In this document: one piece after another, positions 8,453-14,787 of the stretch
How positions within the stretch are numbered: the first letter of the stretch is position 1
Layout of the letters: each line of letters opens with the position of its first letter
Assembly (NCBI GenBank): GCA_012800215.1
Contig: JAAZJT010000162.1
Location: 1-14,787 of the forward strand
Reading direction: 5' to 3'
Length of the DNA: 14,787 nt
Source of the DNA: Bacillota bacterium
GTDB lineage: Bacteria > Bacillota > Dethiobacteria > Dethiobacterales > Dethiobacteraceae
Position numbers and translations under genes: made by a program
Notes under the pieces: model-generated
Seen by the model: only the letters and a program-made list of their open reading frames with translations
Databases searched by the model: none
Told to the model about the DNA's origin: nothing

Positions 8453-11400
8453 TTACTCCTCATCATCATCCAGAGCACTATACTGCTTTCTGCGTCTGCG
8501 ATAGCGTAAGTCTTCTTCCTCCAGGTCTTCGTCGAAATACTCATCGCTTTCATCATCGCTATCATCATCGTCAAGCTCATATACATCCAAATCATCATCT
8601 AAATCTTCATCAAAAGTTTCATCCAGGTCGTCATCCAGATCTAAATTCAGATCCGGATCGTCATCATCAAGTTCTGGGTCAGCATCATCTTTTTTCAGAA
8701 GATCAAGTTCAATATCATTAACATCATCTGTTTCTGGTTCTTCTAATTCTTCTTCGTAGTCTTCATCCGCTTCTTCAGCCAGTGTAAATTTTTCTTTTCC
8801 CTTACTTGCAAGCTGGTCTTCATCTTCCGTCCCCTCGATGTTAACGCCTAAATCACGAATTTCGCCGTCTTCATCGCTTTCACGTATTTCCATTTCGCCG
8901 GCTTCTTCATCAATGACCTTAACATCCAATGCCAGACTTTGCAGCTCTTTAACCAGCACCTTGAAAGATTCAGGCACACCGGGTTCAGGAATATTTTCTC
9001 CCTTGACAATAGCCTCATATGTTTTAACCCGACCTACCACATCATCAGACTTGACAGTAAGAATTTCCTGTAAAGTGTATGCCGCTCCATAAGCCTCCAA
9101 AGCCCAAACTTCCATTTCGCCAAAACGTTGGCCACCAAACTGTGCTTTACCACCTAGAGGCTGCTGTGTCACCAAAGAATAAGGTCCTGTAGAGCGGGCA
9201 TGAATTTTATCGTCAACCAGATGAGCCAGTTTTAGCATATAAACATAACCCACGGTTATTTTATTATCAAAAGGTTCTCCTGTGCGGCCATCATAAAGCA
9301 CAGTCTTTCCCGTTTCAGGCAGTCCGGCTTCAGCAATGGCTGCCATGACGTCTTCTTCACGTGCACCGTCAAAAACGGGAGAAGCAATGTGAATCCCCAG
9401 GGTTTTTGCTGCCCACCCCAAATGAGTTTCCAGGATTTGACCAATATTCATCCGGGAAGGCACGCCTAAGGGGTTGAGGACTATTTCTACCGGCGTACCA
9501 TCTGGCAGAAAAGGCATATCTTCTTCCGGCATAATCCGCGAGATTACCCCTTTATTACCATGGCGGCCAGCCATCTTATCCCCCTCTGAAATCCTACGTT
9601 TCTGAGCCACATATACACGTACCAACTGATTGACACCTGGCGGCAGCTCATCACCCTGCTCCCGCGTAAAGACCTTTACATCTACCACCATACCCGCCTC
9701 TCCGTGGGGCACACGCAGGGAAGTATCGCGGACTTCACGTGCTTTCTCACCAAAGATAGCCCGCAGGAGTCTTTCTTCCGAGGTGAGTTCCGTTTCGCCC
9801 TTAGGTGTAACTTTACCTACCAAAATGTCTCCGGCCCGTACTTCTGCTCCAGGACGGATAATTCCCCGTTCGTCCAGATCTTTTAAAGCATCCTCACCAA
9901 CATTAGGTATGTCTCGCGTTATTTCTTCAGGTCCTAATTTGGTATCACGTGCCTCTGATTCATATTCTTCAATATGGATAGATGTAAAAATATCTTCCTT
10001 CACTAATTTTTCACTTAAAAGGATAGCATCCTCGTAATTATAGCCCTCCCAAGGCATAAAAGCTACCAGGACATTACGGCCTAAAGCTAGTTCGCCCTGA
10101 TCAGTAGAAGGACCGTCAGCAATTACCTGCCCGGCTTCTACCCTCTGGCCTTTAACGACAATGGGACGTTGATTCATACATGTTCCTTGGTTGGAACGCT
10201 TGAATTTCTGCAAAGTATAGATATCACAACCACGCTGAAAATTACCCCGCGGCTCGCCCGGGAAAACTTCACCGGTGCGACCGTTAATTAAACGGTTTGG
10301 CGAAGTAGTATCTTCCTCGCGGCGGATAATAATCACGGTGGAAGTTACATAAACAACTTCACCAGCTGCCTTGGCCAAAATAACTACACCGGAATCACAG
10401 GCTGTTTTATATTCCAAGCCTGTCCCGACAAGCGGCGCATCTGTTTTTAACAGAGGAACAGCCTGACGCTGCATGTTAGCACCCATCAGAGCGCGGTTAG
10501 CATCATCATTCTCCAGAAAAGGAATCAGCGCCGTAGCAACCGACACCAGCTGTTTTGGTGAAACATCCATATAATCAATGGCAGAAGGCGGGCGCGTAAC
10601 TGTTTCGTTACGGTAGCGACAGGTAACACGATTGCTTAGGAAATAGCCTTCTTCATCCAGTTCAGCGTTAGCTTGCGCCACTGTATACTGATCTTCATCG
10701 TCGGCAGTGAGATAAACTATCTCATCTGTAACCCGCCCTTTTTCCTTATCAACCTTACGGTAAGGAGTTTCGATAAATCCATATTCATTTATGCGTGCAT
10801 AAGTAGAAAGAGAACCAATTAACCCAATGTTGGGGCCTTCAGGCGTTTCAATGGGACACATACGACCATAGTGGGAATGGTGCACGTCACGCACTTCAAA
10901 TCCTGCTCGCTCCCGGCTTAATCCACCCGGCCCTAGGGCTGACAAGCGCCGCTTATGTGTTAATTCGGCCAGAGGATTAGTTTGATCCATAAATTGTGAT
11001 AATTGGCTTGAACCGAAAAATTCCTTTACCGCTGCAATAACGGGGCGGATATTAATAAGTGCCTGTGGAGTAATGGCTTCCACATCCTGGATTGTCATGC
11101 GTTCCCGCACAACGCGCTCCATTCTGGATAAACCAATACGGAATTGGTTCTGCAATAATTCACCGACACTGCGCAAACGCCGGTTGCCTAAATGGTCGAT
11201 ATCATCCACACTGCCTATGCCATCGATCAAATTAAGAATATAACCAACGGTAGCTACAATATCTTCCTTAGTCAGGTATTTGGTTGAGTCAGGGACTTGA
11301 CCGTTAGTAATAACAGTGACTTCGCGCTCATCATGTTCAATACGAATACTGGCAACACCTTTTTCCATGAACAATTTTACCATTTCGCGTGTCACCACTT

Positions 11401-12313
11401 CGCCTGCACGAGCCAAAACATTATCTTCTTCATCTGTTACATTTTCCACTAATTTATGCTGCAGCACCCGCGGCAAAAGAGATAATTTCTTATTAATCTT
11501 GTATCGACCAACTTGAGCAAAATCATAACGTTTATGATCAAAGAAAAGTGACTCAAAAAGTGAGCGTGCATTATCAACATTTAAAGGTTCACCCGGGCGC
11601 AGCCTTTTATAGATTTCTAAAATACCTGCTTCAAAAGAATCAGTATGGTCCTTTTCCAATGTAGCTAAGATACGCTCATCATGACCATAAAGACGTAAAA
11701 TATCATTATTTGTACCATAACCTATGGCACGCAAAAGCGCCGTTACCGGAATCTTCCGGGTACGGTCCACCCTAACATAGATAACATCATTAACATCAGT
11801 TTCGAATTCCAGCCAGGCTCCGCGGTTAGGAATAATTGTGGCTGAATAGAGCACTTTACCACTGAAGTCAATCTGATTGTTGAAGTAAACACCGGGCGAA
11901 CGAACCAGCTGACTGACAATAACACGTTCGGCACCATTAATAATAAAGGTGCCATTTTCAGTCATGAGGGGAAAGTCGCCCATAAACACTTCCTGTTCTT
12001 TCACTTCCCCGGTCTCTTTGTTAATGAGGCGAACCCGCACGCGTAACGGCACAGAGTAAGTGGCGTCGCGTTCTTTGCATTCATCTACGGAATACTTGGG
12101 TTCCCCCAGGGTATAGCCAATAAACTCCAGCACTAAATTTCCCGTAAAATCCTGAATTGGCGAAATCTCATTAAACATTTCCTGTAAGCCTTCTTTAAGA
12201 AACCAATCGTATGATGACTGTTGGATTTCTATTAAGTTAGGCAGCTCAAGAATTTCGTCAATCCGGGCATAGTTGCGGCGCTTCCTTGTCCCCGCGTCGA
12301 TGACTTTGAACAT
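8453..12313 (-). CDS. rpoB: DNA-directed RNA polymerase subunit beta with long acidic tail
   Basis: Beta forms the other half of the RNA polymerase catalytic cleft and the rifampicin pocket. The protein is 1286 residues, about 90 longer than Bacillus RpoB. The rifampicin cluster SSQLSQFMDQTNPL...THKRRLSALG spans about 435-471, with Asp443, His453 and Ser458 at the E. coli 516, 526 and 531 positions, all sensitive-type. Active-site lysines are Lys905 and Lys913 in AQKRRISEGDKMAGRHGNKG. The conserved core ends near residue 1144; beyond it lies a tail in which I count 72 Asp/Glu among 142 residues, closing with RYRRRRK and a final DDDEE. ATG at 12313 has a modest AGGAG about 11 nt upstream. The gene has its own promoter about 160 nt upstream and a structured leader. 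Confidence 0.98.
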   Translation of the reverse strand: MFKVIDAGTRKRRNYARIDEILELPNLIEIQQSSYDWFLKEGLQEMFNEISPIQDFTGNLVLEFIGYTLGEPKYSVDECKERDATYSVPLRVRVRLINKETGEVKEQEVFMGDFPLMTENGTFIINGAERVIVSQLVRSPGVYFNNQIDFSGKVLYSATIIPNRGAWLEFETDVNDVIYVRVDRTRKIPVTALLRAIGYGTNNDILRLYGHDERILATLEKDHTDSFEAGILEIYKRLRPGEPLNVDNARSLFESLFFDHKRYDFAQVGRYKINKKLSLLPRVLQHKLVENVTDEEDNVLARAGEVVTREMVKLFMEKGVASIRIEHDEREVTVITNGQVPDSTKYLTKEDIVATVGYILNLIDGIGSVDDIDHLGNRRLRSVGELLQNQFRIGLSRMERVVRERMTIQDVEAITPQALINIRPVIAAVKEFFGSSQLSQFMDQTNPLAELTHKRRLSALGPGGLSRERAGFEVRDVHHSHYGRMCPIETPEGPNIGLIGSLSTYARINEYGFIETPYRKVDKEKGRVTDEIVYLTADDEDQYTVAQANAELDEEGYFLSNRVTCRYRNETVTRPPSAIDYMDVSPKQLVSVATALIPFLENDDANRALMGANMQRQAVPLLKTDAPLVGTGLEYKTACDSGVVILAKAAGEVVYVTSTVIIIRREEDTTSPNRLINGRTGEVFPGEPRGNFQRGCDIYTLQKFKRSNQGTCMNQRPIVVKGQRVEAGQVIADGPSTDQGELALGRNVLVAFMPWEGYNYEDAILLSEKLVKEDIFTSIHIEEYESEARDTKLGPEEITRDIPNVGEDALKDLDERGIIRPGAEVRAGDILVGKVTPKGETELTSEERLLRAIFGEKAREVRDTSLRVPHGEAGMVVDVKVFTREQGDELPPGVNQLVRVYVAQKRRISEGDKMAGRHGNKGVISRIMPEEDMPFLPDGTPVEIVLNPLGVPSRMNIGQILETHLGWAAKTLGIHIASPVFDGAREEDVMAAIAEAGLPETGKTVLYDGRTGEPFDNKITVGYVYMLKLAHLVDDKIHARSTGPYSLVTQQPLGGKAQFGGQRFGEMEVWALEAYGAAYTLQEILTVKSDDVVGRVKTYEAIVKGENIPEPGVPESFKVLVKELQSLALDVKVIDEEAGEMEIRESDEDGEIRDLGVNIEGTEDEDQLASKGKEKFTLAEEADEDYEEELEEPETDDVNDIELDLLKKDDADPELDDDDPDLNLDLDDDLDETFDEDLDDDLDVYELDDDDSDDESDEYFDEDLEEEDLRYRRRRKQYSALDDDEE

Positions 12314-12356
12314 TCAGGTATCCACTCCTGTCCCTAGGTTTTACCCATTATGAAAA

Positions 12357-12462
12357 TAACAATACCTTCTTTGTAATATTAACCTTACTTGCAATCATAA
12401 CGTTTTATTCTTTCCTGATTAGGGAGTAAATATACATAAATATAGCAAAGAAGGCATTGTTA
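12357..12462 (-). repeat. 106-nt inverted-repeat hairpin in the rpoB 5' UTR
   Basis: On the transcribed strand, 12462-12446 (TAACAATGCCTTCTTTG) pairs with 12373-12357 (CAAAGAAGGTATTGTTA) over 17 positions, 16 Watson-Crick and one G-U. Inside this are a 2x2 internal loop, then 5 bp (12443-12439 with 12380-12376), then 6 bp (12430-12425 with 12389-12384, one wobble), then 6 bp (12421-12416 with 12397-12392, one wobble), and an 18-nt apical loop. That is 34 nested pairs, giving a rod-like hairpin. It begins about 4 nt after the predicted transcription start of the rpoB promoter and ends 43 nt before the rpoB ATG. I do not recognise it as a known RNA class. It could be an mRNA-stabilising 5' hairpin, an attenuator, a regulatory leader or a small mobile inverted repeat. 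Confidence 0.7.
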
Positions 12463-12473
12463 AGCAGTTTATA

Positions 12474-12502
12474 ATAATATCACAAACGTTTCCAGATGTC
12501 AA
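12474..12502 (-). promoter_or_regulatory. SigA promoter of rpoBC
   Basis: A consensus TTGACA (12502-12497) is followed after 17 bp by TATTAT (12479-12474), inside the 278-nt gap between rplL and rpoB. The start point should fall near 12466, giving a leader of about 150 nt. The site lies downstream of the rplL attenuator hairpin, so it lets rpoBC be expressed apart from rplJL. The gap carries no gene; in Bacillus subtilis this position holds ybxB, which is absent here. Confidence 0.85.
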
Positions 12503-12549
12503 GAAATAGGGGATATTTTCCTCGACGCCATTCAAATATTGGAAATGGC

Positions 12550-12577
12550 AAAAGACACCCACAAAGGGGTGCCTTTT
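12550..12577 (-). terminator. Short terminator or attenuator after rplL
   Basis: Fourteen nt past the rplL stop codon, AAAAGGCACCC (12577-12567) pairs with GGGTGTCTTTT (12560-12550) over 11 positions, including one G-U, with a 6-nt loop. The four terminal A-T pairs supply a short U-run on the 3' side. The U-tract is weak (TTTTGCC), so partial termination is likely. An attenuator between rplL and rpoB is the known arrangement in E. coli, where it keeps polymerase subunits below the level of stalk proteins. The same role here is inference. Confidence 0.7.
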
Positions 12578-12591
12578 ATGAATATAACTAA

Positions 12592-12972
12592 TTACTTAAT
12601 TTCGACGCTGGCACCAGCTTCTTCAAGCTTTGCTTTCAAAGCTTCGGCATCTTCTTTACTAATTTTCTCTTTAACAGCTTTAGGAGCATTATCAACTAAC
12701 TCTTTTGCTTCCTTCAGACCTAAACCGGTAACTTCGCGAACAACTTTGATAACAGCAACTTTCTTTTGACCAGCAGAGGTCAGGACAACATCAAATTCGG
12801 ATTGTTCTTCTGCTGCAGGAGCATCACCAGCAGCAGCTGCCGGCATAGCTGCCATGGCAACAGGAGCAGCAGCGCTAACCCCAAACTCCTCTTCAAAAGC
12901 TTTAACTAATTCGGACAGTTCAAGCACTGTCATCCCTTTTACAATTTCAAGAACTTCTGCAACTTTAGACAT
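12592..12972 (-). CDS. rplL: 50S ribosomal protein L7/L12
   Basis: L7/L12 forms the mobile multimeric stalk that recruits and stimulates EF-G, EF-Tu and other translational GTPases. The 126-residue product has the expected three parts. An N-terminal dimerisation helix region (MSKVAEVLEIVKGMTVLELSELVKAFEEEFGV) comes first. An Ala/Gly/Pro-rich hinge follows at about 34-55. The C-terminal globular domain contains FDVVLTSAGQKKVAVIKVVREVTGLGLKEAKELVD. The ATG at 12972 follows AAGGAGG at 9-nt spacing. It is 51 nt downstream of rplJ and ends in the attenuator hairpin. Nothing is unusual in length or composition. Confidence 0.98.
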   Translation of the reverse strand: MSKVAEVLEIVKGMTVLELSELVKAFEEEFGVSAAAPVAMAAMPAAAAGDAPAAEEQSEFDVVLTSAGQKKVAVIKVVREVTGLGLKEAKELVDNAPKAVKEKISKEDAEALKAKLEEAGASVEIK

Positions 12973-13023
12973 TTATAATTTCCTCCTTATAATTTAAACA
13001 TGTTTTATATCATTTTTTTGCGT

Positions 13024-13554
13024 TTAAGCTTCTGCAGCTTTCTTTTCACGGACCGCATCAAGGGTGCCAACAAATTTTTGCAGTAAAGCCTGAGCTGCTC
13101 CGGCAAAATCAGTCATTGGTGCTGCAAAAGCACCGGCTACCTGCGCCAGTAATACTTCACGCGTCGGCAGTGCAGCTAAAGCCTTAATCCGCGCCTGATC
13201 AATCAGGCCCCCTTCCAGCAAGCCACCTTTGATTTCCAGTTTATCAAATTCCTTAGCATACTTCGTTAATACTTTGGCAGGAGCTACCGGATCCTCAAAG
13301 CCGAAGGCAATGGCGGTAGGGCCTTCCAGGAAAGTATCTAAGGCTTCAAAGCCCAACTCTCGTGCAGCAATACGCACTAAAGTATTTTTAACAACCAGAT
13401 ATTTCACATTTTCAGCACGAAGGGCGCGGCGTAAAGCTGTAATTTGTTCCACATTTAAGCCTCTGTAATCGGTAACAATGGCACTCTTCGCTTTACCTAA
13501 GTCTTCTTTAACTTCAGCTACTACTTTTTCTTTATCTTTCTTGGTAATGCTCAT
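13024..13554 (-). CDS. rplJ: 50S ribosomal protein L10
   Basis: L10 anchors the L7/L12 dimers to 23S rRNA at the base of the stalk. The 176-residue protein has normal length. Its N-terminal rRNA-binding domain includes AIVTDYRGLNVEQITALRRALR and YLVVKNTLVRIA; the C-terminal helix that carries L7/L12 dimers ends AAQALLQKFVGTLDAVREKKA. ATG at 13554 is preceded by AAAGGAGG. A 203-nt leader separates it from rplA and carries the L10 autoregulatory RNA with a terminator, so excess L10 (with L7/L12) should reduce expression of its own genes. It is cotranscribed with rplL. Confidence 0.98.
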   Translation of the reverse strand: MSITKKDKEKVVAEVKEDLGKAKSAIVTDYRGLNVEQITALRRALRAENVKYLVVKNTLVRIAARELGFEALDTFLEGPTAIAFGFEDPVAPAKVLTKYAKEFDKLEIKGGLLEGGLIDQARIKALAALPTREVLLAQVAGAFAAPMTDFAGAAQALLQKFVGTLDAVREKKAAEA

Positions 13555-13583
13555 CGTTCCACCTCCTTTACATTAACGATCAG

Positions 13584-13621
13584 CAAGATAAAATGGCCCC
13601 CATGCAGACACACGGGGGCCA
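13584..13621 (-). terminator. Regulated intrinsic terminator of the L10 leader
   Basis: TGGCCCCCGTG (13621-13611) pairs with CATGGGGGCCA (13604-13594) over 11 bp with one G-U and a 6-nt loop, followed by the T-rich ATTTTATCTT. It lies 40 nt before the rplJ start and after the L10-binding fold. The 5' arm overlaps the alternative hairpin at 13618-13635, the usual sign of an attenuation switch. Confidence 0.85.
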
Positions 13622-13694
13622 CTGATTTCAGTGGCTTTCCAACCTCGGTAGGCGTTTTCACCTTAAGCCCTCAGGCACCTACTGTCTGCAGTCG
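13584..13694 (-). ncRNA. Ribosomal protein L10 leader RNA
   Basis: The leader upstream of rplJ carries the recognisable L10-binding core: GCAGACAGTAGGTGCC, then a GCC-TGAG-GGC hairpin, then GAAAACGCCTACCGAGGT, with GTAGG pairing to CCTAC around an asymmetric kinked interior. This matches my memory of the Rfam L10 leader (RF00557) of Firmicutes. Downstream are two overlapping hairpins. One (13618-13635) pairs GCCACTG with CAGTGGC, and the other is the intrinsic terminator. Because they share TGGC, only one can form fully. L10 binding to the core probably favours the terminator. Boundaries are approximate. Confidence 0.85.
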
Positions 13695-13716
13695 TACTGG
13701 CGATATTTATAATGCT

Positions 13717-13740
13717 CGGGTGCATTTACACGTACACCCG
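13717..13740 (-). other. Hairpin just after the rplA stop codon
   Basis: CGGGTGTA (13740-13733) pairs with TGCACCCG (13724-13717) over 8 positions, with one G-U and an 8-nt loop. It begins 17 nt after the rplA stop. The bases after it (AGCATTATAAATATCGCC) are not a T-run, so it is not a convincing terminator. It may protect the rplA 3' end or be the outermost part of the L10 leader. Confidence 0.5.
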
Positions 13741-13757
13741 CTGTTTTTCAATTTTAA

Positions 13758-14468
13758 CTAATTGCCCTTACCTAACTGTGCAGCTTTTTGCGGGCTGATA
13801 CGTATGCCGGGACCCATGGTAGAGGCAACAGTTATGGCACGTAGATACTGCCCTTTTGCTGCAGCCGGTTTGACTTTAAGTAGAGTATCAATAATAGTGT
13901 AGAAGTTTTCTAGTAATTTTTCCACTTCAAATGATACTTTACCAATGGGTACGTGAATAATACCATTCTTATCAACGCGGTATTCCACTTTACCGGCTTT
14001 AATTTCTTTAACAGCCCGGGCAACATCCATTGTCACTGTACCGGTCTTGGGGTTGGGCATTAAACCTTTAGGACCGAGCAAACGGCCTAATTTTCCTACT
14101 GTGCCCATCATATCCGGCGTAGCAACAGCTACATCAAAGCCAAACCAACCCCCTTGTATTTTGGCTACCAAATCCTCGGCTCCAACAAAATCTGCTCCAG
14201 CTTCCTCTGCTTCTTTTGCTTTCTCGCCTTTAGCAAATACTGCCACAGTAACTTCTTTACCAATACCGGCAGGCAGCACTACCGCACCACGTACCTGCTG
14301 ATCTGCATGTTTAGGATTAACACCCAAATTTACTGCAAGTTCAATAGTACCATCAAATTTTGTCGTAGCAGTTTTTTGTGCCAGCTCCAGTGCTTCCGCT
14401 GGATCATAAAGCTGCTCACGATCAATAAGCTTCTTAGCTTCTAAATACTTTTTGCCGTGCTTAGCCAT
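13758..14468 (-). CDS. rplA: 50S ribosomal protein L1
   Basis: L1 forms the mobile L1 stalk of the large subunit, which moves deacylated tRNA out of the E site, and in many bacteria it also represses its own mRNA. The 236-residue product has standard length. It contains TKFDGTIELAVNLGVNPKHADQQVRG (about 36-61), GKLGRLLGPKGLMPNPKTGTVT (about 126-147) and the C-terminal TVASTMGPGIRI, all typical of bacterial L1. ATG at 14468 follows AAGGAGGG. It lies 83 nt after the rplK remnant, and that spacer has a possible two-part hairpin just before the ribosome binding site. With rplK broken and a terminator further upstream, its promoter is not evident in this window. Confidence 0.98.
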   Translation of the reverse strand: MAKHGKKYLEAKKLIDREQLYDPAEALELAQKTATTKFDGTIELAVNLGVNPKHADQQVRGAVVLPAGIGKEVTVAVFAKGEKAKEAEEAGADFVGAEDLVAKIQGGWFGFDVAVATPDMMGTVGKLGRLLGPKGLMPNPKTGTVTMDVARAVKEIKAGKVEYRVDKNGIIHVPIGKVSFEVEKLLENFYTIIDTLLKVKPAAAKGQYLRAITVASTMGPGIRISPQKAAQLGKGN

Positions 14469-14482
14469 TCTTTTCCCTCCTT

Positions 14483-14514
14483 GTGGTGCAAACGAGGCGG
14501 CAAACCTCTCCCAC
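14483..14514 (-). promoter_or_regulatory. Possible stem-loop before the rplA ribosome binding site
   Basis: On the transcribed strand GTGG pairs with CCAC and, inside an asymmetric 2/7-nt loop, GAGG pairs with CCTC around a 7-nt loop. The AAGGAGGG ribosome binding site of rplA begins right after the outer stem. Position and the asymmetric two-stem shape suggest a translational operator for L1, but I cannot show that the L1 recognition bases are present. The short 4-bp stems could be chance. Confidence 0.3.
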
Positions 14515-14551
14515 GCAAATAAATAAAGCGTTTAAAAATACTTTTGGCTTT

Positions 14552-14701
14552 TTACTGAACAGTAATTCCCATACTGCGGGCTGTACCTTCGACAATTTTT
14601 ACAGCAGCATCAATATCGTTAGCATTTAGGTCTTCCATTTTTAACTGAGCAATTTCCCGCACTTTTCCTGCATTAGTTTCACCATATACTTTAATTCCAC
14701 A
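14552..14701 (-). pseudogene. rplK: 50S ribosomal protein L11, C-terminal remnant
   Basis: Reading back from the TAA at 14552-14554 gives 49 codons ending in MEDLNANDIDAA...VEGTARSMGITVQ, an unmistakable L11 C-terminal domain (23S rRNA GTPase-centre binding). A confident match extends to about GKVREIAQLK. Upstream it fades (CGIKVYGETN), and an in-frame TGA is met at 14702-14704. Full L11 is about 141 residues, so roughly the first 90 are missing, including the N-terminal domain and its proline-rich start. The 86 bases beyond hold no L11-like sequence in any frame that I can see and contain a terminator hairpin. The cause may be an insertion, a rearrangement or an assembly join at a contig end. 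An intact rplK would be expected elsewhere. Confidence 0.75.
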
Positions 14702-14748
14702 TCAGGCTGTATTCTCCTTTTTACCGTCAAACGTTCATTCCCACATAT

Positions 14749-14778
14749 AAAAAGAGAAGGGCTTTCCCTCCTCTTTTT
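14749..14778. terminator. Strong, apparently bidirectional terminator hairpin
   Basis: AAAAAGAGAAGGG (14749-14761) and CCCTCCTCTTTTT (14766-14778) form a 13-position stem around a 4-nt loop, with one mismatch at the DNA level that is a G-U pair in the minus-strand transcript. Each strand ends the stem in a run of five T, so it could act either way. It sits upstream of the broken rplK, where nusG and the rplK 5' part would normally be, and probably ends a gene lying outside the window or belongs to an inserted element. Confidence 0.7.
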
Positions 14779-14787
14779 ACTTTTAAT

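Noticed and set aside
8422..8721. Plus-strand His-rich open frame of 99 codons
   Set aside because: The histidines come from reading the opposite strand of the Asp/Glu codon runs in the RpoB tail; a shadow product of low-complexity sequence.
12350..12398. A 16-codon open frame (ATG at 12398) in the rpoB leader as a leader peptide
   Set aside because: It has only a weak, distant purine run as ribosome binding site and lies inside the predicted hairpin; composition shows no run of a regulatory amino acid.
13700..13757. Possible promoter for rplJ (TTGAAA-N17-TAAATG after rplA)
   Set aside because: The -10 matches consensus at only about three of six positions and the site overlaps a hairpin; not strong enough to call, although a promoter here is known in Bacillus.
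14702..14704. In-frame TGA of the rplK remnant as selenocysteine
   Set aside because: L11 is not a selenoprotein family, no L11-like sequence continues upstream of the TGA, and no SECIS-type stem is evident just after it.

Overview
This window is the conserved ribosomal-protein/RNA-polymerase/elongation-factor cluster of a Firmicutes bacterium. Every gene reads on the minus strand, so transcription runs from high to low coordinates: rplK (3' remnant only) - rplA - [L10 leader] - rplJ - rplL - rpoB - rpoC - L7Ae-family gene - rpsL - rpsG - fusA - tuf (cut by the left window edge). Gene order, strong GGAGG ribosome binding sites, an L10-leader with terminator, and a YbxF-type L7Ae protein before rpsL all point to Firmicutes. 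A cysteine-bearing segment in EF-Tu, as I recall from Desulfotomaculum/Pelotomaculum/Moorella-type EF-Tu, suggests Clostridia of the Peptococcaceae kind; Negativicutes remain possible because of the long acidic RpoB tail. Genus cannot be fixed from sequence alone.

Layout. 13758-14701 holds rplA and a broken 3' part of rplK, preceded by a bidirectional terminator hairpin at the window edge. 13555-13757 is the rplJ leader, with an L10-binding fold, a terminator and an overlapping alternative hairpin. 12592-13554 is rplJ-rplL, closed by a short attenuator hairpin. 12314-12591 is a non-coding segment with an excellent SigA promoter (TTGACA-N17-TATTAT). Right after it lies a 106-nt inverted-repeat region that folds into a nested 34-bp hairpin at the 5' end of the predicted rpoB transcript. 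4732-12313 is rpoB and rpoC (rpoC starts with TTG). 4583-4731 holds a second excellent SigA promoter (TTGACA-N17-TAAAAT with extended -10), which starts the str operon: L7Ae-like gene, rpsL, rpsG, fusA, tuf. No gene-free stretch exceeds 300 bases.

Function. The genes supply the ribosomal stalk (L10, L7/L12, with L1 and L11 at the neighbouring stalk regions), the catalytic core of RNA polymerase (beta, beta'), the decoding-site protein S12, the 30S head protein S7 and the two main elongation factors. The promoters and hairpins split one long cluster into at least three separately tunable blocks: stalk proteins, polymerase and str operon.

Most of the content is housekeeping. The points that deserve a second look are the rod-like RNA hairpin in the rpoB 5' UTR, the broken rplK, the roughly 140-residue hyperacidic RpoB C-terminal extension ending in a basic patch, the perfect 10-bp hairpin before rpsL, and the EF-Tu cysteine cluster.
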